Below are positions 10,597-25,500 of a stretch of DNA of 64,000 bases, piece by piece (position 1 is the stretch's first letter; each line of letters begins with the position of its first letter). The notes under the pieces were generated by a model, which was not told the origin of the DNA, made no database searches, and worked only from the letters and a program-made list of their open reading frames with translations. The position numbers were made by a program, and so were the translations under genes. The stretch is from Diprion similis (lineage: Eukaryota > Arthropoda > Insecta > Hymenoptera > Diprionidae): contig NC_060110.1 of NCBI RefSeq assembly GCF_021155765.1, forward strand, positions 14,406,001-14,470,000. The letters are read 5' to 3'.

Positions 10597-13500
10597 CTGA
10601 AATCAAGTTATGCTTTTTCATTTGACATACTTATGTTTCGAATCACAATCTATTGATCAGAGTTTACGGAATCAGCATTATAACGGTTGTTTAGTACCCG
10701 TTAAGAGTTATAATATGAACTAAGAAGTGTGCATTAAAAACTTGTTAAGCCCACCGTAACCGGTTTTAAGTAAAATGTAAAAAACTAATAACTTCTTTAC
10801 AAATTGACACACAGCCGTGATAAAAGTGCCTAAGGAAAAAAATTAATAAAGTAGAAGTGTTATAATCATGAAAGCCTGAATTAACTTTGTATGAAAAAAT
10901 AGATTAGATTATGTACTTCTTGAGCGATTGATGTAATAAGTTCTGCGACTAATCATGCTATTGACGGAAATGAAAGATCTACGATAAAGATCTAGTCTCC
11001 ATTTGAAATCTGATTAAATATAAGTGCCATCAAAATATTATTGGTTGAAAACTAGCATCCGTTTACCTGAATATTATTATATTTATATTTGGATGGTCAA
11101 GCTAATATGCGCTTCCAAACGTTTACCGAAAATTATCAAAGAAACTTAAAAAAAAAAAATGACTTTGCAGTGAAACTGGAATCATAGGAGAATAAAAAGA
11201 AACATAATATTATATGGTAATGTATAAATGCCACCACATACCAAAAACATGTTGTGGACTGGGTAATTGGAAGAAATACATTAAATGATAAAAAACAAGT
11301 TAATTACCGGACGCTGATATAGGTGTCTATAGAACGTAATCTTATTCATAGGTACAAGCCTCAACCAATCACACCCAACAAATTTTAACGCTGAAGTGAA
11401 TTTGTAAGCACGTAGGATATGCAAGAAAAAATTATACACCATTTCTGAGTAAATGGAAGGTTACACACCTCCCAGATTATTTATTCTACTAATTAATAAC
11501 ATGAGATGAAGTTGTAATCAGTAGTATACCAAGTCCAAATATTTTAATGTATGTTAAACCGTATGTATGTGTAATATACAAGTAGATTGTTTAATTGAAC
11601 AAGCTATATACTAGCTTGCCTTGTTCCCAAGAATATTAAGCGATCCGATATTATTCCAACTCACCAGGTGTTAAAATTTTTTATACATAACTGGAAACTG
11701 AATGCAGTACCATAAAAGATGTATTTATACATATAATTCTTGTGGTATTGTTTCTCGGTTATAATCGATGTAAATTCATGGACAATTAGAATTGTTATAC
11801 AGCTATTTCGGTAGCCAAAAACGAGAAAAGAATGAAGAGAATTGAGAGAGACTTATTTCGTAAATGGCTGAATTGGGCTTCTTGGAACATCCTACAATTG
11901 ACGAGGGTCAGATTTTCATTCTTTCTAGCCACTTTTTCTTTTATCAGGTCAATACTAGTATTTCCTCACATAGCGACTTTACCGGGTTATGGACCATACA
12001 GATTTAATTTTCACGGTAGTCATAGTGGACTGTTGCTGCGTAAACGAATATAAGAGATCCTGATTTGTAGTATTTCTTCAATTATCTGCAGCTACCGTAC
12101 ACGTTGATTTGTGATTCCTTTGAATTTGACGAGAGAGATTTTCATTAAAAATGCTTAGAAACGTGTTTTTAATACAGCTGAAAAGTCTACATCAACTTTT
12201 TCAGATATTACAGCCTGTGGAATGCATTAATCTCCGGCATAACGGTGCCGCAGAACGGCTTTATAATGCTCAGAAAATGGTAGAGAATGTCGTTATCAAT
12301 GTACGATCATTCTATAAGAGCTCGCTAAGTTTGGCATCCTTTAGTTCAAAAGTGATTAATTATTCAACGCCGTCAAAACCCGGTAAGCGAAAACTAAGTA
12401 GACGTAAAAGGTTGAAAAATTAGGTATTAAAAAAGTCATTTGCATTTATTTTCGTTACGAATTTAACTCTGACGTATTATTTACTGAATAGCTTGGCTGT
12501 GAATGGAAGTTGATTTTATTCACTTCTATCTTTCTTTATTTCTTCATCCGTTTCCTCTCTACCTTCTGAAAATAATCAGGAATTTAACATTACCGGTGTA
12601 GGATGATTCGCGAGTTCCGAGAACAGATGCTAATCTCGGGCGCTCCTCTTCTACGAATATTTCCGATTGAGCTGTATACAAATCAAACACGTTGACTCGA
12701 CACGTGATGTGGAGTCTCCCGTGGTTGAAACTATCCGGGGCAATTTCCAAGTCCAGTCCAGCGACAACCGATACCAGCGAATTTTCCGCTTTAGATGGCG
12801 ATGAACGAGAGTAACTCGAATTTACCTGAACACACGATTAAACATCGACACGTTTACATATCATGACATACACATTCATACATCTACCTATATGTTCTTG
12901 AACCTCACGTATAATTTGTTACAATTTACACTTAAATTTACAGTGGTTGTTTTTTTTTTAATTCAACGAGATGTAACCTCAGCTCTCTGCTTTTCTTCAC
13001 AATCAAAGATTTCGTAAAAGACAGATTAAAAAGTGTTTATTTTATGATGTTTTATTATGTTTACTTTCTGGCCTGCACGCGGATTTAAAATAGATATTCA
13101 GCGAGAGCTGCGTTATACCTCAAATATAATTGTAAAAATAATTATATCGAGTTAGGTAACAAGCCAGTGTCGTTGATTGTAATTAAAAATCGTATACTAC
13201 ATATACACACAACTTTTGACCATAATTTATAAAAATGTCACGGCCGAACTCTTTTAATTGTTTTACATTTGATCATTGTGCGTGACACTCTCTCCTCTTC
13301 AGAGTTTGCAATGAATCTGATCAAATTCAGATGCAGATTTTCTTGATAAAGATAGATTCATCATTTTAAATGGTTGTAGTACAACATTCGTTATACGTAC
13401 ACAAGCTTATTTGTATCGTTGTCTTCGTAAGTTTCAACGATGTCATAATTACGATTCGCACGTTCAAGTTGTCCCGTAATCAGTATAAACGTTACAGCAT

Positions 13501-16500
13501 TGAATCCCGTTTGCCAGTTAGACATGGAGTCGTATCTTAAACGTAACGCAATTGCGAGGGTTGGTTAGCTTTGCGAATCGGGAACTGACCTGAAGATTCG
13601 TTTAAGTTTAACACCTTGAAGGCTCAGCCGCGCGAATTGAACCGCGATGAAGTGAGTCGATCGAGAAAAAGCGCGCAGGTAGGTACCTGCCGGCTGCGAT
13701 GCTGCACGTTTCCTGTTCTTGCGCTCTTTCATCGGCTTCCGTTTATACATACGTGTCTTTTTGTCTCCCCCCGCAGCCCCGCAGCCTCGCATCAGGACCT
13801 CCGACCCCGGCTTGCGGCCCGCGGCCTTTCAATCCACGCGACGTTTGAGCCGCTCAAAGATACGTACCAGTAATCCGTTTACGGACCACGTAACGTTGGC
13901 CGGGGGATTCCCCGGTGGCGACGTACAGTTGCCACGCACCACGTCACCGACAGCGTATTTCATCTTCTCGACGCGGATCTCTGGATCCCCCTCCGGAAGG
14001 TCTGGAAAATTTAGATCCTTTAAACTCACAAACACCACTGAATACTGGAGAAAAAACTATGAAAAGGAGAGGAGAATTAGAGTAAACAAAAAATGCAGTG
14101 CAGGAGCAATTCTGACCGAACAATTTGTGACTAACTTTTACTATCCGACAGTTGGAATTACTGGCTAAAAACGGATACACGAATATTGAGAAGCTGCTCT
14201 GCTCCTACAGATGAAATCGTAATATTTTCAAGTATACACTCAATTCATCGGCCAAAGTTGAATTAGATATTTTTTAGGGAATAACGATAGGTTTATTTTA
14301 AAAGAACAGTAGTTTTATCCTTCACGAATAAATATCTACCTACCCACAAAGACACGAATAATATAAATTATAACAATAGTGATAATGACAAGAAAATCAG
14401 TAATTTTTTACGTATAGTAATATATTTGTAATACATACTTTGTGGGTGGTAATTATTTCAGGAGTTGGTCATTAAAAAGGAATTGCTTTCACCTCGGTAC
14501 TATAATGACCTAATTTCAGGCAAATTCGACTCATGGGACCGAACTACATTAGCTTTTTACGGTACCGTTGGCACCAGATGTGATATTGTAACAGTTACGG
14601 CTGCAGACAGTAGCGAATTTACTATATGGTAATGGTGGCAAAAAATAGGGTTGCTCGAAGCGACCCATTCAAGGGATGAAGGACTGCAGCACACGTGCGT
14701 AAAAAATTTGGGGTGAAACAAAATTTGAAGAAACGCACGAAAGAAACTCTCATTTTCACTCGACTTTTTTTTCATCTTATTACGACGTTCTGCGGATGAT
14801 GATAAATAGGCCCGAATATAACTACATCATTGACAATATCATATAGGATTCATTTGACTGATGATTCCGCTGTAGGTCGTTAAATATTCTTGAACGACTG
14901 TATTATCGAAATATGGTGAAAAATTCATAACCGTAAAACGGAAAAAATTTCATGAAATATCGAGTGTTTTTCTTCCGAGTCGAAAGCCAGGTTCGATCTA
15001 AAATTTCCGAGACGTTTGCCATTTTACTTATGAATGGTCGACCGGACACGCCCCATATGTTATCAAGGACTTCAGCCGGAACTAAGGAAATGGATTTCTC
15101 TCACACATTCATTACAACTCGCCAGATCGAGTACTATTTTCACTTTTATACGATAAGGATCATCCGGGTGTTTTTATAGGATCTAGACGTCATGGTATGC
15201 GATAAAGTTTAAGAAGATTTTTGGTAACCTGGATGATCTCCTGTGAGACTTCTCGCAGTTTTACGGTGCAGTGCGAATACGTATAATGTCTGGTAATAGT
15301 TGGAGAAAGAAATTCGTATCAGCATGCCTTTTGTGGATGATGGGATTTTCAGAATGTGACTTTTCACAGTGGTGTTATTGCTATATTTTTTAGTGCAGGT
15401 AAATTCTTGGCTATATTTTCATTGAGTTAGCCAAATTGAGAAGCCTCATGGGCAGAAAATATTGTAGAAATCACATTCAAAATTCTGTATTCAAGAAACA
15501 GATACAACAGTTTCAACGAAATTTATATCAGATATGCGATAATTCGAATGAATTTGTACATTAGATGAAACAAGATATGTAAATTTACGAGAAAAAGTTT
15601 TTTAAAATTCAGATACGGGTTGTAGGTTTAAAATTACACGTCAAATTTTGTTCGAACATTTCTTACCGCGTAGATATTATAAAAAATTTTCTGTACTTGC
15701 AGATAATCGCAGTTTTTGCTTATATGGCACAAAACTTGTACAAGTGAATGTATTACGAAGTATGTCTGAGGGTTCAAAGCTTTCAATGATCTCTGTTGCT
15801 CCCGATGATTTTGCATGATTGAAAATGAATGAAAAATCTTAACCGACAAGGCATACTCACTGACAACGTGCATGTAGCTAGACACCATTTCCGTGTGAAA
15901 AGACGGCGCATCAGCGGATACTTCGCACCGATATTTTCCAGTAAGATCGGACTGTACGTCGTGCAGGACGACATGATGCGAGTCGCTCAATGCGGTCTGA
16001 AACAAAAATAAATAAGTAAATAAACAAAAAAAAATAAGGTAAAAAGGTAAAAGTAAATAACAAAAATACCCGTCACTTTATCTTACTCATCACGACCCCA
16101 GTAGACGTTTCCTTAGCATAATTCTAAGATCGATCCCGCCTTTCTCTCGGACGCGAACGGCGCCACACTCTCGGTTGTTTATCACATATCGCGTTCGCGA
16201 ATTTTCCCCGATCTCTAGGGTGGCGGACTCCAAGGACTCGGAGGATTCGGAGGAGTGACAGTCGTCGGCGCCGGGGTCGAAAGATGAGAGCCGACGAAGA
16301 GAAAAGGGGAGTAGGAAATAGAAAGGGCGCGTGTCGTGACGTGAAGACACCGAGGCAGAAGCAGAAGCAGAAGCAGAAGCAGAAGCAGGAGTAGCAGCGA
16401 GTGTCTTTCACTTTGCATAAAATATACGTCGTATTACTTATTACGTATGTAGCATATGTATGGATGCCGCTACATCGTCGGATTTCTCAGAATCACCTAT

Positions 16501-19500
16501 ATGTACACAGATACCGACTGTATACCATATATCGTCATGGTATTGCAGGTATAACCGTACGTGTAGGATGTACCGCTGGGAAAGAGGAACAGGAAGCATA
16601 ATCCGAAGCAGCCTATCGCGTGCTGCATCCAACCTCACAAGAGGGTTTCTCGATTCTCGGAAAACACAATTAACTTGTTAGGTAATCGCAGTTATTACCT
16701 GCGGCGACAGTTCGCGTTTCGTCGTGTCTTTCGTTTCGGTAATTATTGATTATCGAACAATTTTTTCGACACAGGATGTGTACGATGTGATGTAATTGGG
16801 AAGCAGGGGTCATTCCGGCGAACGGTGCGTGAGCTTTGTCAATAACTTGGAGAAGACATTCTGTACAATTCCGATTGTGTCTATATTGATTCTCAAAATT
16901 GAATTATTCACACTTTTCGTTCCGCGAGTGTATATAATATTGATTCTATCTCATCCAGCATATCTCCGAAATCTGTATTTCCTAATTTCAATGCAATTTA
17001 AATTGCGCGGATCGTGCCGTCCAGAGTTCACGTAATGTTTGTATTTTCGAATGGAATAAAAGTCGCACCTGGAGATTGGGTATATACCTACGTATATCCC
17101 TCGTACAAGCCGGCCGGCAGTAAAGTTATAATAAAATCACAATTACCGGAGTTATTCGAGGCACAAACTGCATTTGCGAAATGTGATTTTGTTCCGGCAT
17201 TAAAAACTTCCTAACTCCAGAAACTTTTTTTGTTTGTTTTTATTCTCATTGATGTGTATACACGCTTGTATTATAATACCTAACTCACTCACTCTGCTTT
17301 CGTTTTATTATAAAATGAATCGTGCGAAAAATTCATATATCGTGTATGAAGAAGGTTTTTTTTGATGCACGGATTGTAATATATTCTTTGTGTTTAATAA
17401 AATTGATATTGTATGGAACTTTAATCCCGACTAGACGATAGTAATGTAACTACCGCAGGTTTCAGTTCAAGATTTAAACATCCTGGTGCGGAATGATCTC
17501 CTTTTCCTGAATCTCAAGAATCCTAATCTGAAATTACGACCCTGCTTTATGGACCAGAAAATATTTGACCTGGAACTCGTCCGAAATCGATCATAAAAAT
17601 ACATTTATTCTCCGAGATTGGTAGCTTCGTGCTGAGAAAAATATTGCCTAACGTTGTTGTAATCGTTGATGATGAAACGAAAGCGGTCCAACGTTCACTC
17701 TGGAAATATCAATTTGTTCGTTTTTTTTTTGAACGAAATATGAAAAAAATCACATTTAATCCGCGATTCTTTCTTCGCTGTATTTTCGGAGTTCACACGC
17801 TTTAACTTCATCATTCATATACGGTCCAGACGCGGCAGAGTCCAAAAAATGAAAACGCAGCTATAGGAGTCATACGGCCTAAGGCTGAAAAAAAATCGCA
17901 TTAAGAAAAGCCTCTCTGAGCTGAAGTTACGTGTAAAGGAAATGGATCCGCGGCGTGAAACAGCATTGTGTGTGTGAATCTTTCGACGGTAATGAGAATC
18001 ACGCGAAACAATTAGGTTATCATAGCTGTGGAAATATCCCTGACCCACCTGTTATCCAGTTTGAGTACAAACAGAGGGGAGATAAGCACGTTCTTGAGAC
18101 TGAGGTTAGAGATAAAAGGTTGAGAAAAAGAAGAAGAAAAAGAAAAAGAAGAAGGCTAAGAAGCAGAAGAACGAGGAGGAGAAAATGAGGAAGGCGAATT
18201 AAAAGATTTGCGTTCGTTATCATGATTCCGAAATAAATATTAACACCATATTTGTTGAACATGGAAGTTTCAGAGTTTTAACTTATGCGATTCGGCGAAG
18301 CCTGAAATTTAGTAACTCAAGTGCCTAAACTATATCACTTTTATTACCCGATTTGATGTAACCCGCGATGCAGGTGTACCGCGTGTGGCCGGATAAATCG
18401 AGTAAATAATGCTCTGGCAGAGCAGCCTCTGCTTTGGCATGATCGGCGTGAATTTAATACTCGAGAGATAGTTGAGAAAAATATAGTGGGTGAGTATACG
18501 CGAGAGGGAAGGAGCTAAGGCGTTCTTTATAGGAATAAAAGCGAGCATAAACTGATAATATTACGGATGATGTACGAACACCGATTTGAATACGTGAACC
18601 ACGGTGGTGAAGTGGAATCTCTTTCTGCCAGGAGCCGCCTTTCGAGACTCCTTGCGGAAAAGGGAGCGAGAGGAGTGAATTTACAGCTTCGGATCTGGTT
18701 CGTATATAGGAAACGTGACAATGAACCGGGCCAACAGAAGATCCGCCTGATGCATGTATGATATACGACTCCCGTTCTCGATCTGGCTTCGATCAACACC
18801 TATTTCCTTATTCCGCACTTAAATCCGTTTAGTCGGTGAAATCGACGAGGTGTCGATTTTCCTGCATATAAGGTACGCACAAGGGCGAACGAAAAATCCC
18901 TTTATCTGCAATATCCGTCCTATTATATGGCTGGAATGTGCTTATTATATTGAATACATCAAAGATACAACATTTCCAAAATTGCCGTCGCCGATAACGG
19001 GACTGAAAACTGAAAGAAACCTCGAAATTGAGAACTCATTTATTACGGGAAGGAAAATGTCGTAACGTATTTCCAAAAATTGCCAAATGAGCACGATCAC
19101 GATGAACAAACTATCGCGTAATAATAAATACGGTGTTTGCTAAATGTTCTATTTATGAGATACTGCAGATCATCGATGTGACATTTCCACTGGGACCAAT
19201 AATGTGCTCATATGTGCTTGGTTGTTGAACGATTCTTGTTACATCGCTGCCTCATCGAGTATCCACTGAGTACACATCCACCTTCGTGGCACGTCACACT
19301 CAACGAATTATTCATACCGTAATACGAATGAATATTAATGCTAGCGTGACAGTTTTTTTCAGGACATTTTTGACCGCAACTGATAACTCGTGTGCGGTGA
19401 ATAGATTACGAACAATGATGGTCGAGGTACAGACCGAGTTACAGGGCGTGAAAATTGTTAGATATTCTAGTTCCCGCGAGTCTGTTACCCGATAACAAAT

Positions 19501-22500
19501 GTAGGTATAATAGCAAAAGTCGTACCGGCATAAACGGCAATTTATCAAAATTTCGATACGGTGTGCATATAATGGCTAATATATTTTACGCTCGAAATTT
19601 CAATTAATAATCTAGTGCCAGTGATAGGACATTTATCAAAGGATCAATTCTCTTTGTTGAATGGTAACCTTCGAATCGGTTCAAGTCCATTATTTTTCGA
19701 CGGAGCAAATCCAGCGGGAAATCGTTTATAATTTTACTGACAGGAGTCAGTCCTCACTCAGCACAGAAGCTCATTTCCCATTACAGGATCGTTCATTAGT
19801 CGGTGACGGTTATGCTCAATAAACTTGCTGCTCTGCCCGCGTGATATACTGCAGGTGGTTAAGACGCGGGGTTTCATGTATATTGCAATACACATTTTAC
19901 ACGAGCTAAGAAGGCGAGCCGCAGGTTATAAAGGCGCTCGAGTCGAGTTTCGCATATTTATAAAAGCTGGATAATCGATGTGCGAATATAATAAATAGGC
20001 GGCTAAGCCTGGATCACGACCTGTATTTCACACGTTCGTAACAGGAGTTGAAAGACCAATAAAGACTTTATATTTTCCAGTACAATTTTTCTTCGTTACT
20101 CAGGGACTCGGCGTGTCTACGTGTGCGTGCAGGCAATACACCTTCCCGAACGTCAGGGTGGCAACGATAAATCTTTTCAACGTGTCTAGCGAACTTTCCT
20201 ACTACACCTTTACCATCTCGAGGCGTGACGTTAGTTAAACGGGCAGGTATCGTGTTTTGCCCAAGTTTAAGCCTGTCCAATTTTATACGATCCACCTGTT
20301 TCAACTCATTTTAGGCTTCGCAAGTACGGATAATACTGGCATCATTTTAATCACCTCGAATTATACCGGTGGACCACAAAACCCGATACGAATACCCCGG
20401 CGCTGATTATTATTTTTTATCCACCGCACATACGTCCATATCTATCATACACACGAGCCAATCTATATCAATACAAATTTATAAAACAGAGTGATTCGGT
20501 GGAGTGGCCTGCAGAGGTAATTATTAACACGGATAATCCCCTCATGCTAATTGATTGGTCCCCCCCTCCACTTCTCTGCATGTACACAAAATTCATCTCC
20601 AAGCCTATTGATATTGTACGAGGCTTACATACATAAGTATCCGCACATTTAACGCATGTTTCGTACATTCGTATCGTTTATAATATGCTTCCAGAATTTG
20701 AAAGAGTCGAAAATATAAATGACTGTTCGACGTAAGAGGTCAGAATTTTTTAAATTCTATAAATTTTGTGCATAGTGGAGTATTTGATGTAGTGGAGTCG
20801 TCTTCGTTACCTGGTTCACTTTACTTGTCCGAATGATCTTTTGGATGGTATTCATACATGGCTAGATTTTAGTATTATACCCGGTGAAGAAATATTCTAT
20901 TGCATGAGTTTTTTTTTGCATCGTTCAATTTATCCGCCGTAGTTTTCGAGATACATTCTTTTATTCAACATCATATGATTCGTTCGAAAACGTTGTGTAA
21001 ATATACTAGAAACATTTCCAGCTTACAGGAAAAAGTGTAGAAAAAAAAGTATCATCGATTAATTTACAAGTTGAAATTTCTCTTAAATATAAATAATCTA
21101 ATACATAGATACAAAATTCAATTAGGTCGTGATGAAAGTCTTTGTTCAGTTAGCCTGTTTTTTCCTATTCTCGGGTATCACGGTGTCGGAAATGCCACTC
21201 TATATGTACACCTACACGTAATTCTATGATTTCGGCTTTATGGGAAAAAAATGTATCTCAAGAAACGATTCGGTGAAATATGGGGGGAATTCGCAAGGGA
21301 TTTTTGCAAGCACACCGAATACCGAAACCTGAAAGATAATCTGAAATATCATCCACACAGACATAAGGGGGAAAGAACCCGCAAAAAAGCGGGGTGCATG
21401 CATATGGATTCGTGTCAGGCAGTATAAGGCGACAAAGTATACTCACGTCGACGTTGACACCCGGAAGAGGAAAGACTTTAGTGTGCGGCAGCTCCTTCAA
21501 GACATATCTGAAGAATTCTCTGCGCCCCTTGTACCACTTGACCGTATAGAGTAGATCCGTTTCTAGGTCATACTGACAGGTCATAGTAACCGTGGAGCCA
21601 GGTGCAACCGCTAGAGGTATTTTTATCGATACGTCTCGCAAGCCCCGCACCCCTGGAACAAGATAGCTGTTAAAAATTGGAGATTAAATGCGGAAAGACG
21701 GCAAGTCGAATCGCTTTCGATTCTACGGCCGGCGGGTGAGCCGATTTAAGGTGAGCCCCAGGTGCAGGAGAATATTGTAAATGTCCGAGAAGTGGGACTT
21801 CGAGAAGAGACTTGCACACGATCGATTTTCCAATCTGCTGTGTAGGCACACATCCAGTTTGATATGAAAATAGTAAACTGACATATTGTATAAAGGAGAA
21901 CTGCAGAGTTTCTACTTCTCGAACCGCACCCCAACGACAGACGTGTTCCTTAGGTACAATATGATTTTCATCCAACGTCAGAAGTTTCGAGGACCTCGAT
22001 GAAACGTGTCACCAAGTTTACAACGCGCCTTCTCTCGCACGCTCTAAAGAATACATATGTACTCACTGGTTGGTACCATTCACACGTATAACGTTTGCAC
22101 CTATGACGACAGTTTGGGACCCCAGAGACAGTCGTGCGAATATGGGGTTTTCAACTCGCTGCGTGTGGATAAAAAAATACAACGTTTTTGTCTTCGATGC
22201 TGAAATAATTGTGAGTGATTTTTGCCGAAGCGTTCCGACCTAATTTAAGATTGGTTTTGACGGAAACCTATCGAATGGATCAAAGATAGAGGTAATGAAA
22301 ACCAAGGTTTTCGATAGAACACAAATAGTTTGCTTTCAATAAAGCCGTGAGAGGAATTACGGATAGAAGAATTGGCAGGCTTGAAGAATATTAAAAAGTT
22401 AGGAAAAACATAGTATCAGTGTTAAATTTTTTGAAAGATGAAATCCATCCCTTGAATTGATAGATGCAATCTAACTGGTGGATGAAAAAATTTATGTTTC

Positions 22501-25500
22501 GTATCCCTAGTTGTCAGTTGTATTCCGAAGCGTATCGCTATATGAACATCCGTCAAGGCGACAATATTTACTGCGAATCGAATCAGTTTTTTTTTTTATG
22601 CATAGTAAAAAAAGGATCTTCCGAAATGTGCACAATTAATCGCTAATTTGCGGTAGCTGTTGTCTGCGACTCTTTACTTTCTCACACCGCAGACACAGCT
22701 GTGAAGGAAAAACGTATTTTTTTAGCCCGCCGTTGAGGGTTGGATGGTACCCTCTTAATCGCTAGTCGCTCGATTACCTACGTCGACGGTAGAAAAAGCG
22801 GCTAAAACGATCGGCATGCGACGAGAATACGGTATCAGGGAATCTGGCAAGCGGTAGTTTCTCTCCGACATGATCCCTCTCCAACTGGTTCGTTTCTGTT
22901 TTCGATTTTCGCAAATTGTTCAAGCCCTCGGAATCTGATATTCGTTAAGATCGATTACTTTCTTACAGTCTCGTGAAAACGGTAAGCTGCACCGTAATTT
23001 CCTGTACCCAAGAAGCTTGGTGAAGCTGCAGGTGACGAAGCTTTTAAATTGTTTCTCCCGTATCGCAAGTATAGAATGTTGTACAGGAGACGAGAGGATC
23101 GGAGCGGAGAGGAGAAGAGAGGAGAAGAGAGAAGAGCGGACGGGATCCCGGGCGAACTCCGCTGTCATTACTTATTGGTTTAGTTTATTTATGAGTTTAC
23201 TTAGAGGGGTTTCCGATTTCAAGAGATCCTGTTTCCCGGTCCTCGTCTCCTCCTTTATTTTCCTCTCGATAAAGCATTGCCTACTACTTCGTGCTTATTC
23301 GCCTATATATATATATACACCAACTGTAGCTCTATATACGAGTATAAGCTGTAGGTATATATGGGTATACATAAGGTTATCCAATGCGATCGTTTATATT
23401 CATTGCGATCAATCTGTATTTAATTTACAACGGGCAGTCTTTGGTACATTTATCCAAGTCACGGTGCCCTTCCAAACCCGCTGAATATTTCAAAGTTTAA
23501 AAGCATTTCTTGAATCTTTAAAGATTCTCTCACGGCATCGTGATCAGCCGGCACCTGCTCTTCCGGTGCTGATGCTTCGAAGCCCCGTTCGCAAATAAAA
23601 ATTAATTTTTTCCGAGAGTCTCGTTAAGTATTCTCCACCAATAGGTCCCATGATTCTCGCTGGTTTTTACCGTAACCGTAAAGGTCACCGATCCACTTTG
23701 AGCTACCTGCGAAATAACGCGGGCGAAATGGAAGAAGAAGAAGAAAAAAAAACGAAAATTAGAGGCATTAGTTTTGAAGATAAACAAGAAATGAGGGAAA
23801 AAAACAAGCAATCGACGGACATCGTTAACTCAGTTGCTGTGTCTGACGTCACTGTTCACACTCCGAATACTTGAAATGTAAGATTAGCGGAACTTTCGCA
23901 GAACCGCTCCGAAAGTCAGACAGAGTCACCGAGGTCTGAAAAACCTGAATTTATGAATCCTTTTAAACTCTCTTATAACAAATGAAAATTTTCGGTCGAG
24001 TCATTTAACTTCATGTTGGAATGATAATCGTATATACGGTAAAAAATATTTCATTTATATTTGATGGAAAAAATTTGGTACAGTTCATTGAAGGACTACT
24101 GGGTGTACCGACGGTAGATCGGTTTATTCGACTGTAAAATTAAAGCATGAGTTTCTTTGATCTCCGAGGTCACAGGTCGCAATTCGGTGGAATTCGAAAT
24201 AGGGGTCAAGTTCGGGGCAAAGATTAGGTTCGCAAAGCGAACTCGAAGTAAATACTTCGGGACTGAGAATTCCGCCGAAAAATGTTGGAGGGAACTCAAG
24301 TCTAGAATGCAAAAAAAGACCGCAAGGAAAAAACAGTTAGGTATATAAATCGCGTAGTATAAATAGCAGGCGTTGTAAATAAACCCATTATACACGAGTA
24401 TAATATCGTTAAATATTGGTTAACTCGGCTCGTAGTCCGAAAAATTAAAACAAATATCTTGCAATCGACTGCTGCGTGTCATGTAAATTACTTCGATTTA
24501 CCGTAAGAATTTTGTCAAGGTCATCAGAATTAGGTGAAACGATTTGCACGCTAGGCACGACTCGGATCAGACTCCGTAGAGAACTCGATGCAAAAAGCGA
24601 CGGTCGGAGGCTAGTAATGAGTTTCAGAGCAAATCTAAATTCGCCACAAAGATGTAGATGTATGCGAATATATGCGCGCTGGGGGTAGACGTATGCGGAC
24701 AGAGGCAGATCATCCCTCGGGCCCCGTTTCGACGTACCCTCGAGTCGTGCACTTTGGACGACGCGGCGCGAGCATGGCAAGCACAGAGGGTTTCTCTTTG
24801 CCACCAAAGAAGGGTTGCCGCCCACGAAATTCGCGCAGTTCAGACAGAGGGTTGTTTATTCTCCGCGATCTTCATCCCACGTCATGTCCCTCCGGACTTC
24901 CGGTTAATTAGCACGCTCCTATAGCTGCGAGTCTGCTGCGGGCGAGCTGCGGTTGCAAAAAGAAGGAGTGGAAAAAAGCGGGCCGAATCGGGAGTCCTGG
25001 AATTTCAGGATCAACTCCGAAAGCTGAACCGGTGCAAGTTGTACACAGCGCGGTGCGGGATCCTGGAATGCGGCAAGATTTACTCAGGCATCGCCATGCC
25101 GGCGAGAGGCAGGGCTTCAGGGTGAAAGGAGCGGAAGTTTTTCGTGCTTAAAACTCGTAAAAGAAAGAATCGGCGGTTCCGTCTTTCGGCTGTCGCGCAG
25201 TTGGCCGTAGTAACTCCCCTTTAACGTTCCGGGCGGCTCGCAGCCCGCGCGAACTTCTCAAAGTAGCGAATCTCGCCTCATGGCACTTATTGCAATTTCT
25301 CGTAGGCCGAGGCGAGGCGGGTCTGGGTGCCGAACCGTAGTCGCGACGGAAACTTTTTTGTCTCGAATTTCGTTGGATTACTCAGGGCTGTCTTGAAGAG
25401 AAGTTTTCACTCCTCCACCCCCTCGATAAACGCTCCCCCGTATATTTCGCGGATACGCAAAATACGCTGCAGGTATCGGCAAGCGTATCGGATGAAGAGC

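Larger units (their letters stand above)
10597..12593 (-). other. Beat intron 5
   Basis: This 1997-base AT-rich intron contains the weak plus-strand frame at 12151-12423 and the possible proximal poly(A) signals at its start. No other structure was seen. Confidence 0.5.
15997..21446 (-). other. Beat intron 2
   Basis: A 5450-base intron. It holds the hexamer repeat at 16355-16390 and the purine tract at 18122-18192. The open frames are short and overlap on both strands, with no family match. Confidence 0.6.
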
